The translations under genes were made by a program, and so were the position numbers. Shown in pieces: positions 33,932 to 44,808 of a stretch of DNA of 64,000 bases. The notes under the pieces are model-generated. The model was not told the origin of the DNA, ran no database searches, and saw only the letters and a program-made list of their open reading frames with translations. The first letter of the stretch is position 1; the number at the start of each line of letters is the position of its first letter. Source of the DNA: Leptolyngbya sp. BL0902 (GTDB taxonomy: Bacteria; Cyanobacteriota; Cyanobacteriia; Phormidesmidales; Phormidesmidaceae); NCBI RefSeq assembly GCF_016403105.1, contig NZ_CP046155.1:2571906-2635905 (forward strand), in the 5' to 3' direction.

Positions 33932-35065
33932 ATGACAGATTCGACCCCAACGTTGGCGCACGGTCTAGCTCAATTGCTCACTGCCCCCTTTCTCACTGCC
34001 ATGGATTCCTCTGTCTCTACTGCTTCCGCCACCGACTTTCCCCTCCAGCCCGACGATGTGGAGGCGGTGATTGGGGCGTTGGTGGCCCAGTTAGATCGCT
34101 ACGTGTTTCCAGAGGTAGCGGAAAAAATCCAGGCTGATTTAGATCAGCGTCTCGATAGCGGCGGCTATAGCACCATCACGGGGGGGCAACAATTGGCCGA
34201 TACCCTCACGGCCCAGCTCCAAGCCCTCAGCCAAGATCGTCACCTGAAGCTGCACTTTAGCCCGGTGCCCCTGCCCCACCTCGAACCCCAAGGTGAACCG
34301 ACCGCCGCCGAACTAGAGCGTCAAGCCCAGGCCAGCCGTCGCCGCAATTTTGACCTCAATAAGGTGGAGCGCCTGTCGGGCAATGTGGGCTACATTCAGC
34401 TTTTTAGCTTTGAACCGCCGGAGTTGGCCGGGGATGCCCTAGCCGCAGCGATGACCCTCGTGGCCCACACCGATGCCCTAATTTTCGACCTGCGCCACAA
34501 CCAGGGCGGATCTCCGGCAGCGGTGGCGTTTTTGTGTAGCTACCTGTTTCCGGCCCACCCCGCCGTTCACCTCAACGACCTCTACTGGAGCGAAACCGAC
34601 GAAACCCACCAGTGGTGGACGCTGCCCCACCTGCCGGGGCCACGGTATCTGGGTAAGCCTGTGTTTGTGCTCACCAGCCCCGAAACCTTTTCCGCTGCCG
34701 AAGAATTTGCCTACAATCTGCAAACCCGTCAGCGGGCCACCATCATCGGCGAAACCACGCGGGGCGGGGCCAACCCAGGCCGGGGCTTCCGGCTCCACGA
34801 TCACTTTTGGGTATTCATGCCCACAGGGCAGGCTATCAACCCGGTGACGGGCAAAAACTGGGACGGTACGGGGGTGATTCCCGACGTTAAAGTACCCACG
34901 GAAATCGCCCTCGAAACCGCCCATGTCATTGCCCTCACCCAACGGCTGGAAGCAGGGGTTGAAGGCGCGGCGCGGCGGGAAATCGAGGAAGCCCTGCCCT
35001 TGGTAGAACGCGCCATGCAGCAAAAGCGCCAAGATTTGATTGCCAACCTAGGAGGTAAAGGATGA
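33932..35065 (+). CDS. S41 family peptidase
   Basis: A protein of about 377 residues with an IRBP-like N-terminal helical domain ([20 protein letters not shown]) and a tail-specific-protease-type S41 catalytic domain: [39 protein letters not shown], and [20 protein letters not shown], where the Ser after SPETF is the likely nucleophile. There is no PDZ domain and no clear signal peptide. The frame extends upstream to a TTG at 33833; ATG 33932 or 34001 is more likely. It lies between ureA and ureB and overlaps ureB by four bases, so it is co-expressed with urease. Confidence 0.85.
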   Translation: MTDSTPTLAHGLAQLLTAPFLTAMDSSVSTASATDFPLQPDDVEAVIGALVAQLDRYVFPEVAEKIQADLDQRLDSGGYSTITGGQQLADTLTAQLQALSQDRHLKLHFSPVPLPHLEPQGEPTAAELERQAQASRRRNFDLNKVERLSGNVGYIQLFSFEPPELAGDALAAAMTLVAHTDALIFDLRHNQGGSPAAVAFLCSYLFPAHPAVHLNDLYWSETDETHQWWTLPHLPGPRYLGKPVFVLTSPETFSAAEEFAYNLQTRQRATIIGETTRGGANPGRGFRLHDHFWVFMPTGQAINPVTGKNWDGTGVIPDVKVPTEIALETAHVIALTQRLEAGVEGAARREIEEALPLVERAMQQKRQDLIANLGGKG

Positions 35066-35367
35066 TTCCTGGAGAACTATTCCCCGCCGAGGGCGAAATT
35101 GAACTCAATGCTGGAAAAGCCACCGCCACCCTGACGGTCGCGAACACAGGAGATCGCCCCATCCAGGTCGGTTCCCACTTCCATTTCTATGAAGTCAACG
35201 CCGCTCTCAGCTTTGACCGAGACCAAGCGCGAGGAATGCGCCTAGATATCCCGGCTGGCACCGCCGTCCGCTTTGAGCCGGGGGATGAGCGCACCGTTAC
35301 CCTGGTGGCTCTCGCCGGAGAACGGAAGGTCTATGGCTTCAATGCCAGAGTAGAAGGGAGCCTCTAA
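35062..35367 (+). CDS. ureB: Urease subunit beta
   Basis: The 101-residue beta subunit of urease, beta-rich, with [38 protein letters not shown] and the terminal [11 protein letters not shown]. It starts in an ATGA overlap with the S41 peptidase gene. Downstream is a convergent unrelated gene rather than ureC, so assembly requires UreC and accessory proteins encoded elsewhere. Confidence 0.97.
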   Translation: MIPGELFPAEGEIELNAGKATATLTVANTGDRPIQVGSHFHFYEVNAALSFDRDQARGMRLDIPAGTAVRFEPGDERTVTLVALAGERKVYGFNARVEGSL

Positions 35368-35499
35368 CCCTCAATCCCAGTCGCTCACTCCCGGTGGAAA
35401 AGCCAATCCCACTTAGTCCGAGCCTGTTGAAGCCTCAATCCATAGCCGATAGCTAATTCTGCTCAGGCCGAGCCTGAAGCTCAGGGCCGATGGTGTGGC

Positions 35500-35793
35500 T
35501 CAGGAACTTCTGCGGTCGCGCTGGATATCGTAAATCGCCTTTTCCCAGCACCATTGCTCACTGTGGCTGGGGTTGCGAAGCTGCACTTGATCTACCAGCC
35601 GCTGAGCCACATCCTGATTGCCACCCACTAGCCGCAGCAGTTCCCGCCGCGTAGCGCCCCGCACCGAACGCGCTTTGGTCGGGGCGGCGGTGGATCGCGT
35701 GCGACGATAGCTTCTCCCCCGTCCTCGAAAACGCTTGAGCCAAAAGAACAGCCCCACCAGCAGCGCAATCGCTAACAGAAAAGAAAGATCCAT
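35500..35793 (-). CDS. Small membrane protein with WCxEK-RDRR domain
   Basis: A 97-residue protein: N-terminal transmembrane helix (LSFLLAIALLVGLFFWLKRF), a strongly basic Arg-rich linker, and a compact domain (RELLRLVGGNQDVAQRLVDQ ... EQWCWEKAIYDIQRDRR). The C-terminal motif is shared with the mobile-element protein at 24450-24767. I know such small proteins as conserved cyanobacterial hypotheticals without assigned function. ATG 35793. Confidence 0.8.
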   Translation of the reverse strand: MDLSFLLAIALLVGLFFWLKRFRGRGRSYRRTRSTAAPTKARSVRGATRRELLRLVGGNQDVAQRLVDQVQLRNPSHSEQWCWEKAIYDIQRDRRSS

Positions 35794-36035
35794 GTACCCA
35801 CGCTGTCCTTACCTGTAGGCTCTCATCCTAGCTTAGGCTTCGGGTGAGCTTCATCTACCCAAGGCTAAGCCCATTGGCGTAGAACACGGCCACACACCTC
35901 AGGCTGGGCCATGCCGCTGGGAAGCCTCTAACTAGGGCCATTGGTGCGGCTGGATCGGTAGATTTTGGGATGACCGCACGATACTCAAACGCGCAACTTG
36001 GGCACCCTAAGACCGTAGCGTCCTGTGTTTTATCC

Positions 36036-36467
36036 ATGCCCGCCCAACCATCCCGTACCGCGACAGCCCTCTCCCTCAACCTGATCATGCTCCTCGCTGC
36101 GCCCCTAGCTAAGGCCCAAACCTTGCCCCCCTACGCGGGCACCCAGTGCTTTCACTTTGCCACCCAGCCCGAAGCCCAATGGCACTACTATATGGGCACC
36201 GCACCCGCCACCGTGGATGCGGATCGCGACGGTATAGCCTGCCCCGCCCTCACCCAAGGGATTCGCCAAGAGGGCAGTCGCATCTTCAGTAATCAAGCCA
36301 ATCGGAGAACGGAACGATTTACCCTAGAGGTGTGGCGAGTGAGCACGACCGATGTCTATCTGCGGATTAAGTCAAGCTCTGGCCTAGATTTCACAACCCG
36401 CAGTTTTCCCTCGGATCGGGAAGCCAGGGAACACATGAGAACCTACTACCAAAACCTCCTGAACTAG
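36036..36467 (+). CDS. Secreted excalibur-like calcium-binding protein
   Basis: A 143-residue protein with a signal peptide (LSLNLIMLLAAPLAKAQ; cleavage likely after AKA) and an excalibur-type motif, VDADRDGIACPAL, whose Asp ladder binds Ca2+. Two Cys (TQCFHF and IACP) may form a disulfide. The C-terminal half is beta-rich. ATG 36036 (MPAQPSR) is chosen since it gives a clean signal peptide; an ATG at 35970 is in frame. Function outside the membrane is unknown. Confidence 0.75.
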   Translation: MPAQPSRTATALSLNLIMLLAAPLAKAQTLPPYAGTQCFHFATQPEAQWHYYMGTAPATVDADRDGIACPALTQGIRQEGSRIFSNQANRRTERFTLEVWRVSTTDVYLRIKSSSGLDFTTRSFPSDREAREHMRTYYQNLLN

Positions 36468-36660
36468 GGCAATCGGCACAAGGGGGAACGCCAACCGGAA
36501 GCATCAACTGGGGGCGGCTGGCTGGTCTTCCTCCACAGCCTTGCGGGGCTATCCCCGGATTAGCAGGGCGAAAGACCAAGCCCCTTTGGGTAATCCCTAG
36601 GGGTAATTCCTGGGGCCATTGACAGGAAGATCTTAGGCGGAAACGCGGATCGGGCGCTCC

Positions 36661-36921
36661 CTACATCTCCGCCGAAAACCGCTCTAGGGGCTGGTTGGTA
36701 GACCACTGGTATTCCACAGCCACGTTGGAGAGCTTGCAGGTTTCCTCAATCTGCCGCTGCTGGGACAATGCCTTTCTCAGGGTGATGATCAACTCCTGGG
36801 TTTGTCGGCGCAGTTGGGGAGATTGATAGACGGTTGCCATAGTCTGCTGTTCTAGCAGTTGCAGCAGTAGCTCGTAGTGAATGTGAGACGGCAGCGGAAC
36901 AGATTGGCCCGAAGTCACCAT
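36661..36921 (-). CDS. Conserved cyanobacterial small protein (DUF5340-like)
   Basis: An 86-residue helical protein, VPLPSHIHYELLLQLLEQQT then ELIITLRKALSQQRQIEETC. The PLPSHIHYELLLQLLE block is one I associate with DUF5340, a family restricted to cyanobacteria, with unknown role. Start ATG 36921. Single gene upstream of trpC by orientation but with the trpC stop beyond a 107-bp gap. Confidence 0.7.
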   Translation of the reverse strand: MVTSGQSVPLPSHIHYELLLQLLEQQTMATVYQSPQLRRQTQELIITLRKALSQQRQIEETCKLSNVAVEYQWSTNQPLERFSAEM

Positions 36922-37028
36922 AGGTGTTGTGTCCCCAAAAATAACCCGCGTGGATAAACTGCTGACCGCTGTAGGGCGTATCGTTGATGACCGCTTTAAG
37001 GGCTATCGATGTCATCATGACCTGGCGA

Positions 37029-37922
37029 CTAATCCCCCAGGGCCGGAAACAGTTGATGAATCGCGGCCCCTGGATCGGGCTGTCGCATCAGCGATTCTCC
37101 TACCAGTATGGCACTGGCTCCAGCGGTAGCCAAGGTTTGCACGTTTTCGGCGGTAAAAATACCGGATTCTGCCACAACTAAAGCGTTTCTGGCCTGTAGC
37201 TGATCTCGGCGGGCCGAGATCAGGGTGTCGGTAGTGGCGAGATCCGTGGTGAAGGTTTCTAGATCGCGGTTGTTGATGCCAATTAGCGTCACCGCCGGAA
37301 TCGCCAGCACCCGATCCAGTTCCTCCAGGGTGTGAACCTCCACCAGGGCCGCCATGCCCAGGGCTTTGGCAATTTGCACAAAGTAGCGCAGGTCTTTATC
37401 CGACAAAATGGCCGCAATCAGCAGCACTGCATCGGCCCCTTTGCAGCGGGCCAAATACATTTGGTAGGGGTAGATGATGAACTCTTTGCAGAGCAGAGGA
37501 ACATCCACCGCTTGGCGCACCTGGGCCAGGTATTCAAAATCCCCCTGGAAGAAGGCTTTGTCCGTCAGCACCGAGAGGCAAGCGGCCCCGTGGTTGGCAT
37601 AGGTTTGGGCGATGGCGACGGGGTCGAAATCTTCCCGAATCACGCCCTTGCTGGGGGAGGCTTTCTTCACCTCAGCAATTAGCGTTGGGGAGGTTGGCCC
37701 CTGGCGCAGGGCGGCAATGAAATCCCTGGCGGGAGGTGCGCTCAACACATCCCGTTGCAGGTCAGTCAAAGGTAGGCGTTCCCGCATTTGGGCAACTTCC
37801 GTTTCCTTGTGCCAGACAATTTTTTCCAGGATGTTGCGCGGTTCAGAATCCGGAGCTGGAATTTGGTACTGCAAATGCTTCACCGCAACGGGGGGATTGG
37901 GGGGACGACGGCGGATGGTCAT
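37029..37922 (-). CDS. trpC: Indole-3-glycerol phosphate synthase
   Basis: A 297-residue TIM-barrel enzyme that closes the indole ring in tryptophan synthesis. Landmarks: [20 protein letters not shown] with the catalytic Lys, [47 protein letters not shown] and [13 protein letters not shown]. The ~35-residue N-terminal extension before [13 protein letters not shown] is usual in cyanobacteria. It overlaps lpdA by four bases (ATGA), an arrangement common in cyanobacteria. Confidence 0.97.
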   Translation of the reverse strand: MTIRRRPPNPPVAVKHLQYQIPAPDSEPRNILEKIVWHKETEVAQMRERLPLTDLQRDVLSAPPARDFIAALRQGPTSPTLIAEVKKASPSKGVIREDFDPVAIAQTYANHGAACLSVLTDKAFFQGDFEYLAQVRQAVDVPLLCKEFIIYPYQMYLARCKGADAVLLIAAILSDKDLRYFVQIAKALGMAALVEVHTLEELDRVLAIPAVTLIGINNRDLETFTTDLATTDTLISARRDQLQARNALVVAESGIFTAENVQTLATAGASAILVGESLMRQPDPGAAIHQLFPALGD

Positions 37923-39355
37923 GCGGGCACCACCACCGCACGCTTGAAGGCTTCGTCCATCACCTCAGACAGGGTGGGGTGGGTGTGGACACAGAAGGAC
38001 AGATCCGTCACGGTTTGGCCTTGGTGAATGGCGTTGGCGGCTTCTTGGATCAGGTCGGCAGCGTGGAGACCGATGATGTGTGCTCCCAGGATTTCCCCGG
38101 TGTCCTTGCGGTAGATCACCTTGGCCAAGCCTTCGGTTTCCCCTTCCGCTAGGGCTTTGGAGTTGCCCTTAAAGTAGCTACGGACGGTGTCGATGGCGAA
38201 CCCTTCGGCCTCGGCCTTTTCCTTGGCGGCGGGTTCCGTCAGCCCCACAAAGCTGACTTCGGGGTGGGTGAAGGCGGCGGCGGGGATGCTCATGTAGTTC
38301 ACCGTGCGATCCTGGCCGCAGATGTTCTCCACGGTGATCACCCCCTGGGCGGAGGCGGCGTGGGCTAGCATCATCTTGCCCGTGGCATCGCCAATGGCCC
38401 ACAGGTGAGGTACAGGTTCGCCATTGCGGGTCACTTGCAGACGGTCGTTAACGGGGATAAAGCCGCGCCGATCCAGTTCCACGCCCACCCGCTCTAAGCC
38501 CATATTCTTGGCGGCGGGAATGCGTCCGGTGGCTACCAGGCAGGCGTCTACTTCTAAGACTTCCACCACTTCCTTGGTTTCGCGGTCGGCCAGTTCAATC
38601 ACCACGGGGTTGCCGGGGGTGATGGTCTTGGCAATCAGTCCGGCGCGGGTGTCAATGTCGCGGGGGGCAATCAGCACCCGCTGGGCCACCTTGGCAATGT
38701 CGGGGTCGAAGGTGGGCATGAGCTGATCCAGGGCTTCGATGATGGTGACTTCGCAGCCCAGGGCGGTGTAGATGTCGGAAAATTCGAGGCCAATGTAGCC
38801 GCTGCCGATGATAGCGATCCAGTCCGGTAGCCAGTCTAGTTTCAGGGCTTCGTCGCTGGTAAAGACGGTTTTGCCGTCGGTGGTGATGCCGGGGGGCACA
38901 AAGGGCACGGAACCCGGAGCCAGAATGATGTCCTTGGCGGTGACGGTCTTTTCGCCCTCGGCGGTGTCGATGGCCACCTTTTGCTCACCGACGACTCGAC
39001 CCCAGCCCTTAATAATGTCTACCCCCAGGCGGGTGAGGCTGTTGGTGAGGTCGCCCTGGATTTTGCTGACCAGATTTTTGGCGTGATCGGCGATGGCGCT
39101 ACGGTCGTAGCCCACCTGACCCACTTGGATGCCCATGGATTTAAGGTGGTGCTCGTCGCGCAGTTCCCGCACCCGACCGGAAGCCGCTAGCAATGCCTTG
39201 GAGGGAATGCAGCCCCGGTTGACGCAGGTGCCGCCCATCACATCCGCTTCCACAATGGCGGTTTTGAGACCCGATTTTACGGCGTGGAGCGCCGCCCCGT
39301 GGCCCCCTACTCCGGCCCCGATAATGATTAGGTCGTAGTCAAATGCGTCGCTCAC
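37919..39355 (-). CDS. lpdA: Dihydrolipoyl dehydrogenase
   Basis: A 478-residue flavoprotein, the E3 component of pyruvate dehydrogenase and possibly of the glycine cleavage system. It has the FAD-binding [20 protein letters not shown], the redox disulfide in [17 protein letters not shown], the NAD-binding [38 protein letters not shown], and the C-terminal [16 protein letters not shown] with the catalytic His-Glu pair. First gene of an lpdA-trpC operon. ATG 39355. Confidence 0.97.
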   Translation of the reverse strand: MSDAFDYDLIIIGAGVGGHGAALHAVKSGLKTAIVEADVMGGTCVNRGCIPSKALLAASGRVRELRDEHHLKSMGIQVGQVGYDRSAIADHAKNLVSKIQGDLTNSLTRLGVDIIKGWGRVVGEQKVAIDTAEGEKTVTAKDIILAPGSVPFVPPGITTDGKTVFTSDEALKLDWLPDWIAIIGSGYIGLEFSDIYTALGCEVTIIEALDQLMPTFDPDIAKVAQRVLIAPRDIDTRAGLIAKTITPGNPVVIELADRETKEVVEVLEVDACLVATGRIPAAKNMGLERVGVELDRRGFIPVNDRLQVTRNGEPVPHLWAIGDATGKMMLAHAASAQGVITVENICGQDRTVNYMSIPAAAFTHPEVSFVGLTEPAAKEKAEAEGFAIDTVRSYFKGNSKALAEGETEGLAKVIYRKDTGEILGAHIIGLHAADLIQEAANAIHQGQTVTDLSFCVHTHPTLSEVMDEAFKRAVVVPA

Positions 39356-39806
39356 AGCAGGCTCCTAAGGCAAACCCAAAACATATAATAGCCATCGTCC
39401 CAACAGATCGGCCCACCCGTCTCAGGTGGCGATCCCCAGGCAACGAAACATCCTCCATTCTTGACCACATCGGGCCAATTAGACAACACCCTAAAAGGGC
39501 TAGATAGGGACAAGAGCAGGGTCAAGGGTGAACTCAGCCTCGCCGAGATCGGGTGGAAACCACGAATGGGGGTCTACTCCCCCAAGACAACATCCTCGTA
39601 AATCTCAGCCATGGCCAGGGTAATGTCTAGGCTGGTTAGGATGATGGGATCCTGTTTTTCGTAGGGAATAAATTGCCAGGTGTCCTGCCCACGGCGAAAG
39701 ACCTCCACCGTTTTGCGCTCAGATCCGACTAGAACATACTCCTGCAAGCTCTCTAGGCGACGATATAGCGCAAATTTGCCCCCCCGGTCATAGGCTTCGG
39801 TGCTAG

Positions 39807-40637
39807 GGCGTGTCATCAATTGAGGTAAATTGGAAAGGCTATTGTTAACCTGATATACCCAACCATGACGACCCGCCGCCATGCCCTACGCGACGACCAA
39901 TGGGAACGCATTCAGGATCTGCTGCCCGGTTCTAAAGGCTGGGTCGGCGTGACCGCCCAGGACAATCGCCGATTTGTGGAGGCGGTGCTGTATCGCTATC
40001 GGGCCGGCATCCCCTGGCGAGATTTGCCAGAGCGCTTTGGGCATTATCGCAAAGTCCATACCCGCTTCCGTCGCTGGGCGAAAACCGGAGTCTGGGAACG
40101 GCTCTTTCGCGCCTTAGCCAACGATGCCGATAACGAATACCAGATGATTGACAGCACTATCGTCCGCGCCCACCAGCACAGTGCTGGGGCAAAGGGGGGG
40201 ATGCCAACGCTCAGTGCATCGGTCGCAGCAAAGGCGGATTAAGCACCAAAATCCATGCCACCTGCGATGCTTTGGGAAACCCGACGGGGCTTCATCTGAC
40301 GCCCGGACAAGCCTGTGACCTCGATGGGGCAGATGTTCTGTTGGCCGATATTCCCACCGACACCGTGCTTGCCGATAAGGGCTATGACGCCGACAAACGG
40401 GTGATTGAGCCGCTCGAAGCCCAGGGCAAAACGGCGGTGATTCCGCCCAAACGCAACCGCAAGACACCCCGGGAGTATGACCGAGACTTGTACAAGGCCC
40501 GTCACCTGATTGAGAATTTCTTTGCCAAACTCAAACAATACCGAGCCATTGCCACCCGCTATGACAAGCTGGCCGAGACCTTTCTCAGCGCCATTTACAT
40601 GGCGGCTTGCGTCATCTGGCTTATTTGATGACACGCC
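39807..40637 (+). mobile_element. IS5-family (IS427-like) insertion sequence, copy 2
   Basis: 831 bp, same ends (GGCGTGTCATCAA and TTGATGACACGCC) and apparently the same sequence as copy 1, in the same orientation. It is flanked by CTAG at 39803-39806 and 40638-40641. The two copies begin 31,542 bp apart. Confidence 0.95.
39865..40628 (+). CDS. IS5-family transposase, copy 2 (-1 frameshift)
   Basis: Same two-frame transposase as in copy 1, with the A3G7 slip site at 40191-40200 joining the N-terminal frame (ending in GGMPTLSASVAAKAD if unshifted) to the catalytic frame (DANAQCIGRSKGG onward). No difference from copy 1 was noticed. Since both copies are intact and have intact ends, either could supply transposase. 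Confidence 0.92.
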
Positions 40638-41036
40638 CTAGGAGACATCACCTCGACAATCAGGCAGGGGTAGCGAGAAAACCGTTGCGCCGCTCGGTCT
40701 CGCCCGTCGCAGGTCACGCTAACATCGGGGTAGATAAAGGGGCCATCGTCTGTAACGCCCACCTTGGCATCGGAGTTTCTGACCTTACAACGGCCTTGCA
40801 GACGGCTACGCAGCAGACTGGCCATGTTGAAGGCAATGTCCGCGTGGGGAATCGAGCCTCCCGTCATGGCGAACACAGCCCCATCAAAATACTCGTAGCG
40901 CAAGTCCTGCTGGGCTTCCCACTCAAAATAGGCTTGCGGGGTAAGAAAGGATGGCTGAGGGGTGGCAATCATGGCACAGCTCCAGACCCTAGTGGCTTCA
41001 GTATAGGCGCTTCAGGATGGGCCATCGACCCACGGG

Positions 41037-41816
41037 CTACCCTCGGCGCTGGCGTTGGGCTTCGTAGAGCAGCAGGGCGGCGGAAATGGCCACATTCAGC
41101 GACTCCACTGCCGGATGCATGGGAATCTTCACCGCCGTTGTGGCGTACTGTTGCAGGGTTGCAGACAGCCCCGCCCCTTCGTTGCCCAGCAAAATCACCG
41201 TGGGCCGGGTAAAATCCACCGACCAGTAATCCAGCGAGGCATTGGGCAACGTGGACACCAGTTGTATCCCTTGGGAACGCCAGGTTTGCAGGGTGTTTTC
41301 TAGCTGGGTATCCACCACCATCGGCAACCGAAACCACTGCCCCGCTGAAGCCCGCAGCACCTTGGGATGATCGGGCGCAACGCTGTCGGCGCTGAGCCAG
41401 AGGCCATCGACTTGGGCCGCAGTGGCGGTACGAATAATCGTGCCCAGGTTGCCCGGATCTTGCAGGGTTTCGAGGACGAGACCAACCCCGTAGATAGCGG
41501 GAATTTCGGAAGGCGGACGCTGGGGGGCCACCGCCACCACACCATCGGGATGCACCGTTGTCACCAGGGACTGAAGCACCTCTTCCGAAACGATCTCCAA
41601 TCGCTGGGCAGATTGAATCAAAGCAGCGGCTAAGGCGGGATAGCGGTCTTGCCAAGCCGGAGTGTGGCAGGCCACCGAGAGGTGATAACCCACGGCCAGG
41701 GCTTCCTGTACCAGATGGGTGCCTTCCAACAAAAAACACCCCTGCTGTCGCCGAAACTTACCCTGGTGGAGCTTACGAATCTCCTTTACCAATGGGTTTT
41801 GCAGGCTGGTCAGCAT
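41037..41816 (-). CDS. RNA 2'-O-methyltransferase (TrmH/SpoU family)
   Basis: A 259-residue SPOUT enzyme using S-adenosylmethionine. The N-terminal substrate-binding domain is seen in LTSLQNPLVKEIRKLHQGKF, RRQQGCFLLEGTHLVQEAL. The knotted catalytic domain has the three SpoU motifs: LQDPGNLGTIIRTATAAQ, VILLGNEGAGLSATL and MHPAVESLNVAISAALLLYE. The target nucleotide (23S rRNA or tRNA) cannot be told. It lies 60 bp downstream of tRNA-Leu on the same strand. Confidence 0.93.
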   Translation of the reverse strand: MLTSLQNPLVKEIRKLHQGKFRRQQGCFLLEGTHLVQEALAVGYHLSVACHTPAWQDRYPALAAALIQSAQRLEIVSEEVLQSLVTTVHPDGVVAVAPQRPPSEIPAIYGVGLVLETLQDPGNLGTIIRTATAAQVDGLWLSADSVAPDHPKVLRASAGQWFRLPMVVDTQLENTLQTWRSQGIQLVSTLPNASLDYWSVDFTRPTVILLGNEGAGLSATLQQYATTAVKIPMHPAVESLNVAISAALLLYEAQRQRRG

Positions 41817-41875
41817 GGGTGTTGAAAGGTGCCTTCAGGTTTAGAAAGGCTTGGGTTTTGACCTGGCTTTTAGAT

Positions 41876-41958
41876 GCGGAACCCGGGACTTGAACCCGGA
41901 TGTTATTGCTAACACTAGGACCTGAACCTAGCGCGTCTACCAATTCCGCCAGTTCCGC
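41876..41958 (-). tRNA. tRNA-Leu (CAG)
   Basis: An 83-nt class II tRNA on the minus strand: acceptor GCGGAAC/GTTCCGC, D arm with AATTGGTAGA, anticodon stem CTAGG/CCTAG around TTCAGGT (anticodon CAG), variable arm TGTTAGCAATAACA, and T arm GGGTTCAAGTCCC. No encoded CCA. Confidence 0.94.
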
Positions 41959-42148
41959 GCGGCTGCGTCGCAGTTGCGTCGCGATTACCCAATATGCACT
42001 AGGTTTGGCCCAGAGTCAACCCTTTCAAAAAAGATTTCGTTATTTGAAGAGATCGGCTATTCTGATGTGGCTTTGTGCATCGAAATTTTATTCTAGCGAC
42101 CCTAGCCAAAATTAAGATTTCGGGTAGAATCTAGACGAAATTCCGGAA

Positions 42149-43525
42149 ATGGTAGAGTTAAGCGCCGTGGAGGATACCGCTATCGTTACTTCTCTTGGAT
42201 TGTCCAACCCCCTAACCACCGCAGAGGCCGATAACGCCGTGCTGGAGATTGCGGGCGGTACCCCTCTTTCAGGTCATGTCACCATCAGCGGGGCTAAAAA
42301 CTCAGCCCTGGTGGTGATGGCGGGCACCCTGCTCTGTTCCCAGCCCTGCCGCCTGCGGAATATCCCGAACCTGATGGATATTGAACGCATGGGCGAGGTG
42401 CTGACGGCCCTCGGGGTCTCCATCCGCCGCAATGGCGATGCCCTCGACATTGACCCTAGCTCAATTTCCTCCACCAAAGCACCCTACGACCTGGTCAGCC
42501 GTTTGCGGGCCAGCTTTTTTGTTATTGGGCCTTTGCTGGCACGGATGGGGGTGGCGCGGGTGCCCCTGCCCGGCGGTTGTGCCATTGGGGCGCGTCCGGT
42601 AGAACTCCATGTGCGCGGGCTTCAGGCCATGGGGGCCGATGTCCACATCGACCATGGCACCGTCAATGCCTATATTCCCGGCAGCGGCAAGCGGCTGAAG
42701 GGAGCCAAGATTTACCTGGATTACCCCAGCGTGGGAGCCACGGAAACCCTGATGATGGCGGCCACCCTGGCCGAAGGGGAAACCGTAATCGAAAACGCCG
42801 CCCAAGAGCCGGAAGTGACTGACCTGGCCAACTTCTGTCGGGCCATGGGGGCCAAAATTCGCGGGGCAGGCACCAACACCATCACCATTGTGGGTGTGCC
42901 CAGTCTCCACACCACAGATTACGGCATCATCCCCGACCGCATCGAAGCCGGGACATTCCTGGTCGCCGCCGCCATCACCCGTTCAGAAATCAGCCTCTCT
43001 CCCGTTATTCCTGAGCATCTCACAGCGGTGATCGCCAAGCTCCACGAAGTGGGTGGACAGGTGATTGAAGATGGCCCTAGCCGAGTGCGCTATGTTCCAG
43101 GAGATGTCATCCACCCCGTCGATATTCAAACCGGGCCATTTCCAGGCTTTCCTACGGATATGCAGGCCCAGTTTATGGCCCTGATGGCCCTGTGTGACGG
43201 CAACAGCCTGATCACCGAAACGGTGTTTGAAAACCGCTTGCGCCACGTTGCAGAACTGAACCGTATGGGGGCCGATATTCGCCTCAACGGCAACTGCGCC
43301 ATCATCAAGGGTGTCCACGGGCTATCGGGGGCTCCGGTATTGGCCACCGACCTCCGAGCATCGGCGGCACTGGTGCTGGCGGGTCTGGCGGCCAACGGCA
43401 CCACGGTGATTCAGGGGCTTCAGCACCTGGATCGGGGCTATGACAACATCGAGAGCAAGCTACGCGGCCTAGGTGCCCGGATTACCCGCAAGCCGTTGGA
43501 TCCATCCCTCGCGCTACCGCAGTAG
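42149..43525 (+). CDS. murA: UDP-N-acetylglucosamine 1-carboxyvinyltransferase
   Basis: A 458-residue enzyme for the first committed step of peptidoglycan synthesis, transferring enolpyruvate from PEP to UDP-GlcNAc. Seen are [20 protein letters not shown], the loop [18 protein letters not shown] with the active-site Cys (so fosfomycin-sensitive type), [19 protein letters not shown], and [13 protein letters not shown]-like segment [17 protein letters not shown]. An N-terminal extension of about 30 residues precedes the fold, as in many cyanobacteria. ATG 42149. Confidence 0.97.
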   Translation: MVELSAVEDTAIVTSLGLSNPLTTAEADNAVLEIAGGTPLSGHVTISGAKNSALVVMAGTLLCSQPCRLRNIPNLMDIERMGEVLTALGVSIRRNGDALDIDPSSISSTKAPYDLVSRLRASFFVIGPLLARMGVARVPLPGGCAIGARPVELHVRGLQAMGADVHIDHGTVNAYIPGSGKRLKGAKIYLDYPSVGATETLMMAATLAEGETVIENAAQEPEVTDLANFCRAMGAKIRGAGTNTITIVGVPSLHTTDYGIIPDRIEAGTFLVAAAITRSEISLSPVIPEHLTAVIAKLHEVGGQVIEDGPSRVRYVPGDVIHPVDIQTGPFPGFPTDMQAQFMALMALCDGNSLITETVFENRLRHVAELNRMGADIRLNGNCAIIKGVHGLSGAPVLATDLRASAALVLAGLAANGTTVIQGLQHLDRGYDNIESKLRGLGARITRKPLDPSLALPQ

Positions 43526-43673
43526 AGCGTTCCGTTTCGAGCGATATCCATCCTCAACCCTCAGCCGTTGGAGATAGACACCAATGCTCCGACGGCACGA
43601 CTTTTGGGCAGAGCTTCATTCAGGGTCGTGGCCGCGATGGTAGCATAGCAACGGCCCTCGCCCCAAACGACCT

Positions 43674-44186
43674 ATGGATCTCAAAGCTCACATTCGCGAC
43701 ATTCCCGACTTCCCCAAGCCGGGAATTTTATTTCGCGACATTACCCCGATGCTATCGAACCCCGATGCGCTCCAGTACAGCATCGATAGCTTTGCGGAGC
43801 AGGTGGCCGACTACCAGGCCGACTACATCGTCGGTATCGAGTCACGGGGGTTTATGTTTGGGATGCCCCTGGCCTATAAGATGGGCATTGGCTTTGCCCC
43901 GGTACGTAAACCCGGAAAACTCCCTGCCGCTGTCCACTCCGCCTCCTACGATCTGGAGTACGGCAGCGACACCCTAGAACTTCACCAAGACGCCTTCCCC
44001 CAGGGCAGTCGGGTGCTCATTATTGACGACCTAATCGCCACGGGGGGCACCGCCGCTGCGACCTACGACCTCGTTGAGAAAACGGGCAGCACGGTGGTGG
44101 GCTTCGGCTTTGTGATTGAACTGCTAGGGCTCGAAGGCCGCGCCAAACTTCCCGCTGTGCCCATTACGGCGCTGATGCAGTACTAA
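43674..44186 (+). CDS. apt: Adenine phosphoribosyltransferase
   Basis: A 170-residue purine salvage enzyme converting adenine and PRPP to AMP. Features: [40 protein letters not shown], the [19 protein letters not shown] flap, and the PRPP-binding loop [20 protein letters not shown]. Full length. It follows murA by 148 bp on the same strand with its own probable promoter. Confidence 0.96.
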   Translation: MDLKAHIRDIPDFPKPGILFRDITPMLSNPDALQYSIDSFAEQVADYQADYIVGIESRGFMFGMPLAYKMGIGFAPVRKPGKLPAAVHSASYDLEYGSDTLELHQDAFPQGSRVLIIDDLIATGGTAAATYDLVEKTGSTVVGFGFVIELLGLEGRAKLPAVPITALMQY

Positions 44187-44252
44187 GGCATTCGGACTAA
44201 GGCATTCGGGATGGGCGGGCCAATCGCGGGTTGAATTTAGCACAACCCTGAT

Positions 44253-44765
44253 CTAATAAAACCCTTCCCAGTCAGGACAGTGGCGGTCTTCATCGGGGCC
44301 GAAGGGATGCATGGCGCAAACGAGGGTGTTGCCGCCGTGGGTTTCGCCAAAGAAATTGCGACAGCCCACGCAAGCCGGGTGATCCTGAAGCATAGGCTCT
44401 ACCACACTGTTGATGGGAGCCGCCGCCCGGTCTAGCCAGGGGTCCAGCTCCATCAGCCGCGCCACCATGGGTTCGATCAGGGTATCTAGTTGTTCTGCCA
44501 CCTCATCTACTTGATGGGAAATGGCAATTTCAAGGGGCTGGATCACCTCATTGAGGTCGTCGATCAGGCGTTCAATTTCCGGTTCTAGGGCATCTTGTAC
44601 TTGATAGGCCCATTCATCGGCGGCCTGCACAAAAGGGTCTGAGGCCTGGGCAATCTGGTCGATGATGTCCTCCATCCAGCGTTCGGTATCCTGGGAGAGT
44701 TGCTGAGCAAACTCCTGCACCGCATCGCCAAAGGCATTCAAAATGTGTTTAGACCAATCATCCAT
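44253..44765 (-). CDS. Conserved cyanobacterial protein with Cys-rich C-terminus
   Basis: A 170-residue acidic protein. The first 120 residues are amphipathic helices rich in Asp/Glu/Leu (AQQLSQDTERWMEDIIDQIA). The C-terminal end CVGCRNFFGETHGGN, VCAMHPFGPDEDRHCPDWEG has four Cys and His residues in a pattern I associate with a widespread unnamed cyanobacterial family; metal binding is plausible. 43 bp downstream of the phasin-like gene, probably co-transcribed. Confidence 0.8.
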   Translation of the reverse strand: MDDWSKHILNAFGDAVQEFAQQLSQDTERWMEDIIDQIAQASDPFVQAADEWAYQVQDALEPEIERLIDDLNEVIQPLEIAISHQVDEVAEQLDTLIEPMVARLMELDPWLDRAAAPINSVVEPMLQDHPACVGCRNFFGETHGGNTLVCAMHPFGPDEDRHCPDWEGFY

Positions 44766-44808
44766 TCGGGCTGTCTCGCTTGGGAATTACATGGTAGAAA
44801 ATGACGTG

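Larger units (their letters stand above)
39574..40972 (-). pseudogene. Uma2 family endonuclease gene disrupted by IS
   Basis: A second Uma2 gene, split by the IS at 39807-40637. The N-terminal part (40642-40972) has LTPQAYFEWEAQQDLRYEYF, GPFIYPDVSVTCDG with the metal Asp, and CLIVEVMSP with the Glu. The C-terminal part (39574-39802) resumes STEAYDRGGKFALYRRLESL, which holds the active-site Lys region. Removing the IS and one CTAG joins VEVMSP to STEAYDR in frame and gives 187 residues, the normal length. The interrupted form lacks the Lys and should be inactive. Confidence 0.88.

Noticed and set aside
40607-41212. Rightward 201-codon frame past the second IS
   Set aside because: Antisense to the Uma2 gene and the SpoU methyltransferase end; starts inside the IS and has no family signal.
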